Shown: positions 16,846 through 26,205 of the stretch, piece after piece
How the letters are laid out: each line of letters starts with the position of its first letter
Numbering within the stretch: the first letter of the stretch is position 1
Assembly (NCBI RefSeq): GCF_001686925.1
Contig: NZ_LVEN01000044.1
Span: 62,001-126,000 of the forward strand
Reading direction: 5' to 3'
Length of the DNA stretch: 64,000 nt
DNA from: Flavobacterium piscis
GTDB lineage: Bacteria > Bacteroidota > Bacteroidia > Flavobacteriales > Flavobacteriaceae
The notes under the pieces: model-generated
Told to the model about the DNA's origin: nothing
What the model saw: the letters and a program-made list of their open reading frames with translations, nothing else
The model's database searches: none
Made by a program: the position numbers and the translations under genes

Positions 16846-17223
16846 TTATATAAAATAGGATGGAGGTCGAAAAGTAGTTGTCGCAACAGCAATAGGTTTT
16901 TGATCTAAAGAAGCAAAAAATGCTACTTGAGATGCTATTGGACTCACTAATTTGAATTCGTTTGTAGTTGTATTTTGAATGTAAACAAACTCTGCTTTTT
17001 CTTTGAGATTGTTTTGCATTTTCTTTTCATTGTCGGCGTATTTTTTTAAACTTTTTTGAAGTTCACAACGGCCGTTACAGGAGTTAAAAAGCATTTTGCG
17101 CTGTACACAAATAGTTTTCGAGATTTCGTCCTGATTTAATTTGAAAAAGGTATAAACAAAGAAACTGCCAAAGGATGGCACTAAAAGCATACAAGAAAGT
17201 ACTATGATAATAAACTTCTTCAA
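16846..17223 (-). CDS. Small exported protein with Cx9Cx3C motif (paralogue 2)
   Basis: This 125-aa paralogue of the gene at 16100 has the same signal-like N-terminus, the same block ICVQRKMLFNSCNGRC, the same KKYADNEKKM helix and C-terminal FRPPSYFI. I start it at the TTG at 17223 because that aligns exactly with the TTG start of the paralogue and gives the same length. An in-frame ATG at 17259 would add 12 residues with no counterpart. The middle and extreme N-terminus are almost identical at DNA level, while residues 75-110 have diverged. It is the first gene of the putative metal-uptake group. Confidence 0.74.
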   Translation of the reverse strand: MKKFIIIVLSCMLLVPSFGSFFVYTFFKLNQDEISKTICVQRKMLFNSCNGRCELQKSLKKYADNEKKMQNNLKEKAEFVYIQNTTTNEFKLVSPIASQVAFFASLDQKPIAVATTTFRPPSYFI

Positions 17224-17298
17224 GATTTGATTTTCTTTGTTTCGGCAGCAAAAATACATTTTATTCGTTTTATAACGAATGATTTTGAGTTTTTTCTA

Positions 17299-17340
17299 AA
17301 AAAAAATCTCCAACTATAAATTATAATTGAAGATTTTTTA
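17299..17340 (-). terminator. Terminator at the end of the mannan locus
   Basis: A stem built from AATCTCCAACTATAA and its imperfect inverse has an A/T-run on both sides. On the minus strand it follows the MFS gene and ends in a run of T. A hairpin of very similar sequence ends the gntR gene at 33032, so the locus is bracketed by related terminators. Confidence 0.75.
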
Positions 17341-17423
17341 GAGCAAAAAGTAATAAAATTTTATAAAGCTTCCAGTATTAAATCCGGAATAAGAAATGTT
17401 TTTTATGCGTTTTGGTAGTTCTT

Positions 17424-18590
17424 TTATTTCGCTTCTATTATCGAATTGTTTAGTCTAAACGAGCAATAAACGAGATAAACAGCGCATAATATAATTATGC
17501 CTACGGCACCTTGCTGAGTGCCAATGTAATCTGTTGCAAATCCCATTAAAGGAGGGATTATAGCTCCGCCTGCTACTCCGGTTACCATTAATCCTGATAT
17601 TTCATTTGTTAAAGATGGCTGTGATTTTATGGCTAAAGTATAGATTACAGCAAAAATACTCGATGATCCAAATGCAATTATGCAAACCAACAAGAGAATT
17701 AGAGATTGATTTTGCACAAAAATTAAGCCTGTTAATGCCAACAGTACGACAATCATATTGATTTTAAAAAAGGATTTCTCAGAGAATTTACTCAATAAAA
17801 GCACACCAAATACGGTACCAATTGTACGGGCTGCAAAATACCAGCTTGAACCATATGTGGCAGCTTCTTTGGCTAAACCAGCTCTTTCTATTAGTAGTTT
17901 TGGCGTTACGGTATTCATACCTACATCCAGACCAACAATACACAGAATACCGAGAAATGACAATAAAATATTGTTGTCTTTTAACAGACCAATTGTTTTT
18001 GAAAAGCTGGCCGTTTTCTTTTCAAATGAAACTTCTTCTATTTTGGTAAAAAATAACCAGACCAATGAAATAGAAGTAATTAGGGTATAAATGTAAAAAC
18101 TCTTCTCCCAAGATCCATATTTTAAAGAAAAATAACCAACTAATAATGGTCCTGCAAAAGAGGAGATTGCTTTAATAAATTGTCCTCCGGTAATAAAGCT
18201 GGTGAGTTGTTTACCATTGACAATATTTGTAAGCAACGGATTTAATGAAACTTGTAAAATCGTGTTGCCTATTCCTAATAAAATAAAGGTAATATAACAG
18301 CTTGTTTCATTAAAAGAAACAACAGGAATAACAGTAGCTATTAATGTAATAAGCAACCCCACTGAAACTAGATTTTTTCTACCGTATTTGTCCATTGCTA
18401 TTGCAGCGGGAATTGATAATATGAAGAACCATAAAAAAACCATAGAGGGTAAAAAACCGGCCTGGGTCTCGCTCCAATTGAATTGAGATTGTGCGTAGGT
18501 AACCGAAATACCTACTAAATCACAGAATCCCATGATAAAAAATCCCAGTAAAATTGGTAAGAGTTTAAAAATAGTGTGCTCTTTTTGCAT
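17424..18590 (-). CDS. MFS sugar transporter of the mannan locus
   Basis: This 388-aa inner-membrane carrier has 12 predicted helices in two six-helix halves. The cytoplasmic loop motif AMDKYGRKN between helices 2 and 3 is the MFS signature. FHS/FucP-like features and its place as last gene of an alpha-mannan locus suggest import of mannose or a small manno-oligosaccharide by proton symport. That substrate is an inference from context. It lies 34 bp downstream of the GH92 gene and is followed by a terminator. Confidence 0.86.
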   Translation of the reverse strand: MQKEHTIFKLLPILLGFFIMGFCDLVGISVTYAQSQFNWSETQAGFLPSMVFLWFFILSIPAAIAMDKYGRKNLVSVGLLITLIATVIPVVSFNETSCYITFILLGIGNTILQVSLNPLLTNIVNGKQLTSFITGGQFIKAISSFAGPLLVGYFSLKYGSWEKSFYIYTLITSISLVWLFFTKIEEVSFEKKTASFSKTIGLLKDNNILLSFLGILCIVGLDVGMNTVTPKLLIERAGLAKEAATYGSSWYFAARTIGTVFGVLLLSKFSEKSFFKINMIVVLLALTGLIFVQNQSLILLLVCIIAFGSSSIFAVIYTLAIKSQPSLTNEISGLMVTGVAGGAIIPPLMGFATDYIGTQQGAVGIIILCAVYLVYCSFRLNNSIIEAK

Positions 18591-18624
18591 GATTTATTAT
18601 TTAAGTTCTTATTAGTAAATAAAA

Positions 18625-20976
18625 TTAGTTAGACCATTTTTGACTTGGTTTATCGCCAACAGTCATTTTCATGACCCCGCCTTTTTTTATCTCATCCAAA
18701 TTTATTTTTAAATTTTTTAAATCTGTATTATTGAAAGCGGCTTCTTGCAGATAAACATTCTTTTTAGAATTATCAGTCACTTCAATTGTAAAATCTTTTC
18801 TGTTTAATGACTTAGGTAATTTAATACTTACCTTATCAAACAAAGGACTGCTTATTTGGTATGACGGATTAATTTCGGTTAGGCCTTTAACATCAAATAA
18901 ACCTATAGATGACATTACGTACCAGGCACCTAATTGTCCCTGATCTTCGTCTTGTCCGTAACCATAACCGTGTATTCCTTCTGTTCCATAAAATTCATCA
19001 CAAATGGCATGTACCCATTTTTGAGTGAGATAGGGTTTTCCTGAAAAATTAAACAGCCATGAAATATGCAGGTTGGGCTGATTTCCGTGATTGTAAAATC
19101 CTGATAATCCTGCAAATGCATCAATCTTAGTGCCGCCGCCAAATACGTTTTTTTGAGATTTTTCAAAAATAGTTTCCAATCGGTCATTAAAGGTGTCTTT
19201 TCCCAGTGTTGCCACTAATTCATCTATATCATGAGGAACATAAAAAGTATACTGCCATGCATTGCCTTCCTGAAAACCTCTCCATGGTTGTGAAGGATCA
19301 AAATTATCAACAAATTTTCCGTTGGCATATTTAGGGCGAATAAATTTAGTCTCTTTATCATACAACAATTTCCAGCCTTTGGATAATTTTATTAGTTGTT
19401 CATAATCTTTGGTTTTTCCCAATGATTTAGCAAATTGTGCTACTGCAAAAGCACTGTATGAATATTCTAATGTGTGCGAAGCTGAAAATCCGGAGCCTTC
19501 TGTTACGGTATTAAAACCTATGTCGTCCAGTTGTGGTGAGTAGCCATGTTCTATAAATTGTTTTACATCCATTTTTCCTGCACCTTCAATCCTGTCTTTC
19601 CAGGTAATTTCGTTCTTTAAGGCAGCTTCATAACCTAATGCTACATCAAAATTTCGGATACCTGAATTGTACGCAGAGGCAATTGCCAAACCTGTAAAAT
19701 TAGTACCAACGCCGGAAACATACTTACTATTTGCAAGTCCGTCTCCAAGCCAGCCGGCATCTTTGTAAACCAGTAGTTGTCCTTGTATCCAATCAGCGTA
19801 ATATTCCGGATAGGCGAGAGCCCATAATTGGGTTAAATTCCAAAATCCTCCCCAAATTGCATCTGTATTGTAACAATTGTGTTTAAGAGTTCCGTCACTA
19901 TTTAATGGAATTTGACCAATTTGCCCGTTATTCATAGGGTAGGCTCCATTCACATCGTTGTACAATCCTCTTCCTAAAAGAACATGATATAGACCTGTAT
20001 AAAATTTTATTTTATCGGTTTCATTTTTACCTTCAACAGTGATTCTTCCCAAGTATTCATTCCAGGTAGCAAGTGCTTCCTTTTTTGCTTTATCAAAATT
20101 GGTGCTTTTTGCCTCGGTGTCAAGATTTAATCTGGCATTTGCAATTGAAGTATACGACAGACCAATTTTTACAGTAATTGTTTCATTTTCTTTCGTGTCA
20201 AAAGTTAAATATAAACCAGCTCCAATTCCCGAAATTTCTTTTTTGTCAGGTTGTGTTTCTTGTTTGTTGAATACACCAAAAGTCTTTGGTTTTTTATCCA
20301 AAACGGCAGAAAAGTACATGGCCACTTCGGCACCTGCCTGATATTTTTTTACGTATTCCGGAGTAGTAATTACATAACCCTCTATGCGGCCATCTGGGGT
20401 CATGGTTACTTTTGATTCCTTTACTGCACCGCTTTCGCCTTGTCTGTTTCCGATATCAAATATAATATGAGATTCGTTTGATTTTGGAAAAGTATAACGC
20501 TGGAAACCGACTCTTTTTGCAGCGGTAAGTTCTGCTTTTATCTTATAATCTTTTAGTAGAACCGAATAATATCCGGAAGTAGCATATTCGTCTTTTCTGT
20601 CAAATCGGGAACGATACCCTTCGTCCGGATTTTCAAGAGTTCCCGGAATTGTCTGTAATTTACCAACAGAGGGTGCGAGAACAATTCCTCCAACCTGAAA
20701 TTCATGCAGACAGGCAAAACCTTCGATTGATGTGTCACGGTCGTCATATCCTGTTGCTTCCCAGCCATGTTCATTACCAATATGGGCATTGGTAGAAGGA
20801 CCTAATTTCGCCAGTCCAAAAGGTACAGCAGCGGGAGTATAAAAAAACCATCGGCTATGGGCTGTTCCTATGTTTGGATGTACATAATCAGATAATTTTT
20901 TTTGTTCTTTTTGACTATAAACTGTACTGAATATACAGCTCATGAGTATAAATAATAGGTTTGAAATCTTTTTCAT
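18625..20976 (-). CDS. GH92 family alpha-mannosidase
   Basis: This 783-aa secreted exo-alpha-mannosidase is probably alpha-1,2-acting and calcium-dependent by family. The signal peptide is MKKISNLLFILMSCIFSTVYS. GH92 hallmarks are PNIGTAHSRWF near the N-terminus, HGWEATGYDDRDTSIEGF (about residues 69-86), the DAIWGGFWNL block, SASHTLEYSYSAFAVAQ, and the GYGQDEDQGQLGAWYV block close to the C-terminus. It trims side chains from mannan or N-glycan fragments. It has no lipobox, so it is likely periplasmic. It lies directly downstream of two GH76 endo-mannanase genes, which fits stepwise mannan breakdown. Confidence 0.93.
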   Translation of the reverse strand: MKKISNLLFILMSCIFSTVYSQKEQKKLSDYVHPNIGTAHSRWFFYTPAAVPFGLAKLGPSTNAHIGNEHGWEATGYDDRDTSIEGFACLHEFQVGGIVLAPSVGKLQTIPGTLENPDEGYRSRFDRKDEYATSGYYSVLLKDYKIKAELTAAKRVGFQRYTFPKSNESHIIFDIGNRQGESGAVKESKVTMTPDGRIEGYVITTPEYVKKYQAGAEVAMYFSAVLDKKPKTFGVFNKQETQPDKKEISGIGAGLYLTFDTKENETITVKIGLSYTSIANARLNLDTEAKSTNFDKAKKEALATWNEYLGRITVEGKNETDKIKFYTGLYHVLLGRGLYNDVNGAYPMNNGQIGQIPLNSDGTLKHNCYNTDAIWGGFWNLTQLWALAYPEYYADWIQGQLLVYKDAGWLGDGLANSKYVSGVGTNFTGLAIASAYNSGIRNFDVALGYEAALKNEITWKDRIEGAGKMDVKQFIEHGYSPQLDDIGFNTVTEGSGFSASHTLEYSYSAFAVAQFAKSLGKTKDYEQLIKLSKGWKLLYDKETKFIRPKYANGKFVDNFDPSQPWRGFQEGNAWQYTFYVPHDIDELVATLGKDTFNDRLETIFEKSQKNVFGGGTKIDAFAGLSGFYNHGNQPNLHISWLFNFSGKPYLTQKWVHAICDEFYGTEGIHGYGYGQDEDQGQLGAWYVMSSIGLFDVKGLTEINPSYQISSPLFDKVSIKLPKSLNRKDFTIEVTDNSKKNVYLQEAAFNNTDLKNLKINLDEIKKGGVMKMTVGDKPSQKWSN

Positions 20977-20997
20977 TATAAAATAATTTAAAGTGTT

Positions 20998-22167
20998 TTA
21001 TTTTTTTATTAATGCAATTCGGGCATAAAGTTCAATTACTGCAGCTTCATTAAGCAGCCATTTTGGTGTTTTTGATTCATCCTTTTCAGCATTCCAATTG
21101 CTGTAAACCAAACCTTTATTGTCGCGGGCATTTTTCCAGGCATAATTGATGTTTGTAATAATTGTATCTACATATTTTGAGTTGTGATCTACTTCATATA
21201 AATCCTGATAGCCGCGAAATAATACGACAGTAAACCACGGGTCATCTAAAATTGAGATACGGCCATCGGCTTGTTTTTTTCCAAAATACAAATAAGATCC
21301 TTCTGCCAGTGACTGCGCTTCCGTAAGATACTCTTTATTGCGTGTAATTTTATATAAGCTTACGGCTGCCTGAAGCATTGTTCCGGTATTATAAGTCCAG
21401 GCAGTTTTTAAAATTGAACGATCGGCCGTTTTCATATCATTCCAGTAAATGTTTTCTTCTGCCCGTAAGTGAGAGTGCATCCAATTGTAAAATTTTAAAC
21501 CCCAATCTAAATAATATTTGTCATTTGTCTGCTCATAAATTTTTAAAGCTAAAACAGTTGCTTTTCCGTTAGAACAGGCTGGTTTTTGATTGTGAACACC
21601 TTCAAGCCAGGTAACTCCCCCTTCGAGATCATCATTCCATCCGCTGATAATGAATTCAAAAACTTCTTTGGCATCTTTTAGATAATGAGCTTCTTTTGTA
21701 TTAGCGTAAGCTTCGATATAATCAATCCCCACTAATCCGTTATCGTCATAATAACGATCAGATTTTTCAAATCTTACGGGATATGCCTGATAACCTATTG
21801 GTTTTCTAATTGTGTCGCGATATTGTTTTTGAGCTTCGATCAAATTGCCCAATGTCTTACTGTATTTTTTTTGATCAATTTTGTAAAGCAAATTTACAGC
21901 AGATGTCATACCGCTAAAAGGCCAAAGAAAAGAAACTTCTTTTGCCGATTTTTCTCCATCATTAAAATAATTGATATTTGGCTGATTTGTATTTGGATAA
22001 TACTCAGAAAATAAATTATGTTGAGGTAAATAATATAAACCGTAAACCAGAGCATAAAACGATTCCGCTCTGTTTTTATACGTTTTGTAAGAGGCTGTTT
22101 CTTTGTTTTGGCTATCAGCTTGTACAGCAAACAGACAACAGGTAATAAGGAGGATTAATTTTTTCAT
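20998..22167 (-). CDS. GH76 family alpha-1,6-mannanase (secreted)
   Basis: The 389-aa product starts at 22167, where a good AAAGGAG ribosome site precedes MKKLILLITCC; upstream in-frame codons add an unlikely tail. A signal peptide is followed by an (alpha/alpha)6-barrel. The adjacent catalytic aspartates of GH76 appear in RYYDDNGLVGID. Other family blocks are SFLWPFSGM, TWLEGVHNQKPACSNG and TAWTYNTGTML. It hydrolyses the alpha-1,6 backbone of fungal-type mannan. Its start overlaps the stop of the second GH76 gene (ATGA), so they are translationally coupled. It ends AVIELYARIALIKK, like its neighbour. Confidence 0.91.
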   Translation of the reverse strand: MKKLILLITCCLFAVQADSQNKETASYKTYKNRAESFYALVYGLYYLPQHNLFSEYYPNTNQPNINYFNDGEKSAKEVSFLWPFSGMTSAVNLLYKIDQKKYSKTLGNLIEAQKQYRDTIRKPIGYQAYPVRFEKSDRYYDDNGLVGIDYIEAYANTKEAHYLKDAKEVFEFIISGWNDDLEGGVTWLEGVHNQKPACSNGKATVLALKIYEQTNDKYYLDWGLKFYNWMHSHLRAEENIYWNDMKTADRSILKTAWTYNTGTMLQAAVSLYKITRNKEYLTEAQSLAEGSYLYFGKKQADGRISILDDPWFTVVLFRGYQDLYEVDHNSKYVDTIITNINYAWKNARDNKGLVYSNWNAEKDESKTPKWLLNEAAVIELYARIALIKK

Positions 22168-23357
22168 AACTGTTTTTCTCCTTTTAGTAAGGCGATGCGG
22201 CCATAAATCTCTACTAATGCAGCTTGTTGTAACAACCATTTGTCTCTTCCGGGCTTAATTCCTGACCAATCTTCATAAAATAATCCGTAATTGTTTCTGG
22301 CTTTTTCCCAGGCATAATCTGCATTGCTAATAAAGGTATTTACATAATTTTGCGCATTGGGATCGTGCTTAAGAAGATCCAGATATCCTCTAAAAAGACA
22401 TACATTAAACCAGGAATCATGATCCGGGAAAAACAGTTTACCATCGACTGTTCTTGTGAAAATGCGATAAGCAGATGATGCAATTGCTCTGGCTTCATTA
22501 AGATAGATCTGATCTTTAGATATTTCGTACAATAAAATGTTATTGGTAATCATTGCACCGGAATTATAGGTCCATTTGGTCTTGTTAACAAAGTTGTCCC
22601 TTACCCTGATATCGTTCCAGAAAAGATGATCTACCGGATCTTGTGTATTTGCATTGAGCCAGAGATATAATCTTTTAGCAAATTTCAGGTATTCTTCGTT
22701 TTTGGTATGTTGATAAAGTTTAAGGAGATAAGTGGTTGTAAAAGCAGTTGCACATACTGCTTTGTTGCAAAGATCACTTTCGGGTTTATTTTTATATTGC
22801 TCTACCCAATATATTCCGCCGCCAGCTTTGCTGTCTTCCCCAGTTATACTAAAATCAACCTGTTGTATTGCTCTGTCTAAGGATGCCTGATTTTTATTGA
22901 TTTCATAATCTTCAATTAATTCAAGTGCAATAATGGCGTTGTCATCGTAAAAACGATCATCTAAACTGTACTGTACCGGAAATGCAGCATAGGCACTGGG
23001 CAAACGCTGGGAATCGTAATATTTGTCGAGCGCATTGTACGGGTCACTTAAGGCCAGATCTTTATATCCTATTGCTTTTAATTGGTTTACGCCAGTTAAA
23101 AGAGCATCAAGTGACCAAAGAAAGGAACTTTGCCTGTCATCACTTTGTTTAGGGAAATTTTCGAGATAAAGTCCACTGCTGTTGATTTTATAGTTTTGCT
23201 GAATTAAATCAAATGTTTGTTTTGCTTTTTCTTTATAACTAATGCTGACAACCGGATCAGTGGGGTCTGGGGATGTTAATTCATTGTCTTGATTTTCCTG
23301 ACAGGAAAAAAAAAGTATTGAAATTAACAAGAGACCTGTTTTTTGAATATTTTTCAT
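22164..23357 (-). CDS. GH76 family alpha-1,6-mannanase (lipoprotein)
   Basis: The 397-aa product has a lipoprotein signal (lipobox LFFSC, then acidic and polar residues, which favour surface export in Bacteroidota). The catalytic pair is in RFYDDNAIIALE, and GGGIYWVEQYKN and TKWTYNSGAMI are family blocks. It is paralogous to the downstream gene but clearly diverged. A surface endo-mannanase would make fragments for SusC/D import, while the signal-peptide paralogue would act in the periplasm; this division of labour is inferred. It is preceded by a strong hairpin 15 bp upstream. Confidence 0.91.
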   Translation of the reverse strand: MKNIQKTGLLLISILFFSCQENQDNELTSPDPTDPVVSISYKEKAKQTFDLIQQNYKINSSGLYLENFPKQSDDRQSSFLWSLDALLTGVNQLKAIGYKDLALSDPYNALDKYYDSQRLPSAYAAFPVQYSLDDRFYDDNAIIALELIEDYEINKNQASLDRAIQQVDFSITGEDSKAGGGIYWVEQYKNKPESDLCNKAVCATAFTTTYLLKLYQHTKNEEYLKFAKRLYLWLNANTQDPVDHLFWNDIRVRDNFVNKTKWTYNSGAMITNNILLYEISKDQIYLNEARAIASSAYRIFTRTVDGKLFFPDHDSWFNVCLFRGYLDLLKHDPNAQNYVNTFISNADYAWEKARNNYGLFYEDWSGIKPGRDKWLLQQAALVEIYGRIALLKGEKQL

Positions 23358-23371
23358 AATATAAAGTTTTA

Positions 23372-23404
23372 AACAGGCTGTTTGAATGCATCAAACAGCC
23401 TGTT
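23372..23404 (-). terminator. Perfect intra-operon hairpin between susE-like and GH76 genes
   Basis: A perfect 14-bp stem (AACAGGCTGTTTGA and its inverse) surrounds a 5-nt loop, 4 bp after the susE-like stop and 14 bp before the next start. The T-tail on the minus strand is weak. It probably lowers read-through into the enzyme genes or stabilises the sus mRNA 3' end. Confidence 0.8.
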
Positions 23405-23408
23405 ATTT

Positions 23409-24593
23409 TTAATTAGTTATAGTAACCGAATGTTTATAATCTCCATTAGGTGACATATCGATAACGACATTTGCATGTTTGTTTTCAGAATCCTTAGGAA
23501 GTTTGTACATCCCGATCCAGTCCTGACTTTGACCCGGAGCTGGCAGGTCTGCCAGATTGTAAATGTTATAATATTGAGCAGGTTGAGTGCCATCTGGAGG
23601 GGTTCCAAATGCCGGTATTCCGGGAATATTTGAACCGTTCATTTGATCATTATGATAACTTCCCCAAATTTCTTTTCCTTCATTGGTAGTAATCCAAAAA
23701 CGATAACGTTCTTCAGGATAACCCCAATCGTGGTAAAATGGGAGGGCAATATTTTTTACTTCAAATTTGTGATTGCCAATATATGTTAAATCTCCAAGAT
23801 TGTACTGCCATGTTCTGATCATTTGAATCGACTGAATTTCTGTGGTTTTAATGGTAAGTAAATTAAAATCGACAATAATTCTATAAGCATTTCCGGTTCC
23901 CGTAATTGCAGTACCCGCTTCTGTTTCAGACTCGATCAACTTTTTATCGGCACTTAATTTGTAGTAAATTTTTGGATCCGAAAGTGAATTGCATAGATTT
24001 ATTTCACCATTGTTAAGAGACGCAAAAATTTCGAAAACACCATCTTCAACTTTTTTAAATTTCATTGCTGATTCGATACTTTGTGCTTCAAATCCTTTTC
24101 CGTAGATATACAATTCAGTTGGAATTTCGGCAATTCCGGCCGGACGTTTTAATCTTAAAATGCGGGTTTCTTGTGTGTCTTTTTTCTCGCCTCCCTGAGA
24201 AGCCACCACTTTCCATTTTACAATTCCTTCAGAATCAATGCCTATGTTAGCGTTTTTGGCCAGAATGATAAGCTGTTTTGGTGTTAGTGATAACCAATTG
24301 TCACTGCCTCCGCCATTAGAAACCACTTTATAGATGGGGCTGCTAAAGTTCCCATTTTCTTTATCAAATACAACTTCATATAACACAACACCTCCATAAT
24401 AGGATGTTGCTTTTGTCCATTCGAATACAGTTGGAGATCCGTTTTCTAAATCTATTGCCAGAAGTTGGTTAGCCGTAGGGCTTATTAATGATTCCGGTGC
24501 ATCAAAACCAACTTCTAATTCATAATTGTCGGTACAGCTTCCTAAAACAAGGAGGACTATCAGACTAAAAAGTCCAGTATATATCTTTTTCAT
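23409..24593 (-). CDS. SusE-like outer-membrane glycan-binding lipoprotein
   Basis: The 394-aa product starts at 24593 (MKKIYTGLFSL); the ATG six codons upstream overlaps susD and is less likely. The lipoprotein signal ends LLVLGSC. The N-terminal domain carries the SusE-type Ig-like motif SPTANQLLAIDLENGSPTVF, and later regions form beta-sandwich starch/glycan-binding-like modules. Such proteins sit on the cell surface beside SusC/D and bind polysaccharide. The position right after susD supports the call. The ligand is inferred to be mannan from the enzymes of the locus. Confidence 0.85.
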   Translation of the reverse strand: MKKIYTGLFSLIVLLVLGSCTDNYELEVGFDAPESLISPTANQLLAIDLENGSPTVFEWTKATSYYGGVVLYEVVFDKENGNFSSPIYKVVSNGGGSDNWLSLTPKQLIILAKNANIGIDSEGIVKWKVVASQGGEKKDTQETRILRLKRPAGIAEIPTELYIYGKGFEAQSIESAMKFKKVEDGVFEIFASLNNGEINLCNSLSDPKIYYKLSADKKLIESETEAGTAITGTGNAYRIIVDFNLLTIKTTEIQSIQMIRTWQYNLGDLTYIGNHKFEVKNIALPFYHDWGYPEERYRFWITTNEGKEIWGSYHNDQMNGSNIPGIPAFGTPPDGTQPAQYYNIYNLADLPAPGQSQDWIGMYKLPKDSENKHANVVIDMSPNGDYKHSVTITN

Positions 24594-24604
24594 AGCTTTA
24601 GGTT

Positions 24605-26194
24605 TTACCAATTTGGATTTTGAGTTAAGTTTTTATTTAAATCTCTTTCTGATTGCGGTATTGGCCACAGATAGTTTTTACCAGGATCAAACATTCTTTT
24701 TTCAACACGGATGTATCCATTATCGATAAGTATAGCTTCATTTGTTTTTATTCCGTGAACCCATTGATTCAAAGCTGTTTCGGCTGTTTTCCAACGGCGT
24801 AAATCCATTAATCTTAATCCTTCCATTGCAAGCTCTGAACGGCGTTCGCGACGGATAATTTCTTCCATTTCAGCATTTGAAACAGTAGGATAATCCAGGG
24901 CATTTGTATTTGTAAATCCTGCCCTTGTACGTAATTTTTTAATTGTCATATTCCATTCTGTCTGACCAAAATCATTTAGTTTCACTTTTGCCTCAGCATA
25001 CATTAGCAGTACTTCAGCATAGCGAATCAAAATTAAATTGGAGCCAGATTGCAGCATATTACGAGCTGTTTTGTCATAAAATTTAGAGACGTAATATCCG
25101 GTTGGAGTAGCATTTGATGAATTATTTATAGAATTATCTCCAGTTCCCAGAGCGGTATTTATCGTCGTAAAAGTACCATTGGGGTTTTCTAATTGAGAAC
25201 CGTGTCTGATAAGTGTAGCGTCTAAACGTGGATCCCTATTGTTATATGGTGTTAGTTCATTATAACTTGGATCTGAAATAGTTTTCCCGTTTAATAACAA
25301 ATAGCTGTCAGCCAGTTCTTGTGTTGGAGAAATTGCCGCGAAGCCGCCAAAAGAAGGCGGAATTAAATAATATTGAGTGCCCTGTTCTCTGTTTACAGGC
25401 ATAAATTGAACATCTAAAAGAACTTCTATATTATTTTTATTCTGAGGTTTAAATAGATCAGAGTACGTACCTGAAAATAAATCTAAAAATCCTGCTTCCT
25501 GTTTATTTATAAGCGCATCGCAGATTGCTGCTACTTCCTGCCAGCGGTTTTCACAAAGTAAAACTCTTGCTTTTAATGCCATTACTGCACCTCTGGTAAA
25601 ACGTCCTTTATCTTTTGCGCCATATGAGTTGGGTAATATTTTAGCAGCATCCAGTTCATCCAAAATAAATTGCAACACTTCGCCTTTGGGTGTTCTGCTA
25701 ATTCTTGTTGATTCTTCGATGCTGATCTCTTTTGTAACTAAAGGTACATCTCCATAATTATTCATTAATATAAAATAATGGAAAGCACGGATGGCTCTCG
25801 CTTCGGCAATGTATCTGTTTTTTAAGTCAGCATTTAAGTTGGTTATTTTATTAATGTTATCTAATAAAATATTGCAATGTTTGATTCCTACATATCTGGA
25901 ATTCCAGACATCACGAATTAATGGCGATGATGCATCGTAACTGCCATTTGCTACATCTCTGACAAGTGATCCGTTATTACTTTTTGTGTATGAATTATCA
26001 GAAAGCGATTCATTAAATATAAATTGATCTGCATTGTACAGGTCAGGATAACAGCTGTTTAAAGCATTAAGAGCATCGTCGGGTTTGTCCCAAAAAGATA
26101 AATCCGATTCTTTATCTAATAATGGTGTGTCGAGACTTTCGCATCCCCAAAAAACACACATTATAAGTGCGATTACTATATGTTTTGTTTTCAT
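24605..26194 (-). CDS. SusD/RagB family nutrient-binding outer-membrane lipoprotein
   Basis: This 529-aa protein has a lipoprotein signal (MCVFWGCES). SusD features are the N-terminal KESDLSFWDKPDDALNALN, the TPR-like helices with AEARAIRAFHYFILMNNYGDVPL, and the C-terminal block RRERRSELAMEGLRLMDLRRW ending WPIPQSERDLN. It caps the SusC transporter and hands oligosaccharides to it. It lies 11 bp after susC, the standard order, and its length is normal. Confidence 0.95.
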   Translation of the reverse strand: MKTKHIVIALIMCVFWGCESLDTPLLDKESDLSFWDKPDDALNALNSCYPDLYNADQFIFNESLSDNSYTKSNNGSLVRDVANGSYDASSPLIRDVWNSRYVGIKHCNILLDNINKITNLNADLKNRYIAEARAIRAFHYFILMNNYGDVPLVTKEISIEESTRISRTPKGEVLQFILDELDAAKILPNSYGAKDKGRFTRGAVMALKARVLLCENRWQEVAAICDALINKQEAGFLDLFSGTYSDLFKPQNKNNIEVLLDVQFMPVNREQGTQYYLIPPSFGGFAAISPTQELADSYLLLNGKTISDPSYNELTPYNNRDPRLDATLIRHGSQLENPNGTFTTINTALGTGDNSINNSSNATPTGYYVSKFYDKTARNMLQSGSNLILIRYAEVLLMYAEAKVKLNDFGQTEWNMTIKKLRTRAGFTNTNALDYPTVSNAEMEEIIRRERRSELAMEGLRLMDLRRWKTAETALNQWVHGIKTNEAILIDNGYIRVEKRMFDPGKNYLWPIPQSERDLNKNLTQNPNW

Positions 26195-26205
26195 ATCTAA
26201 ATATT

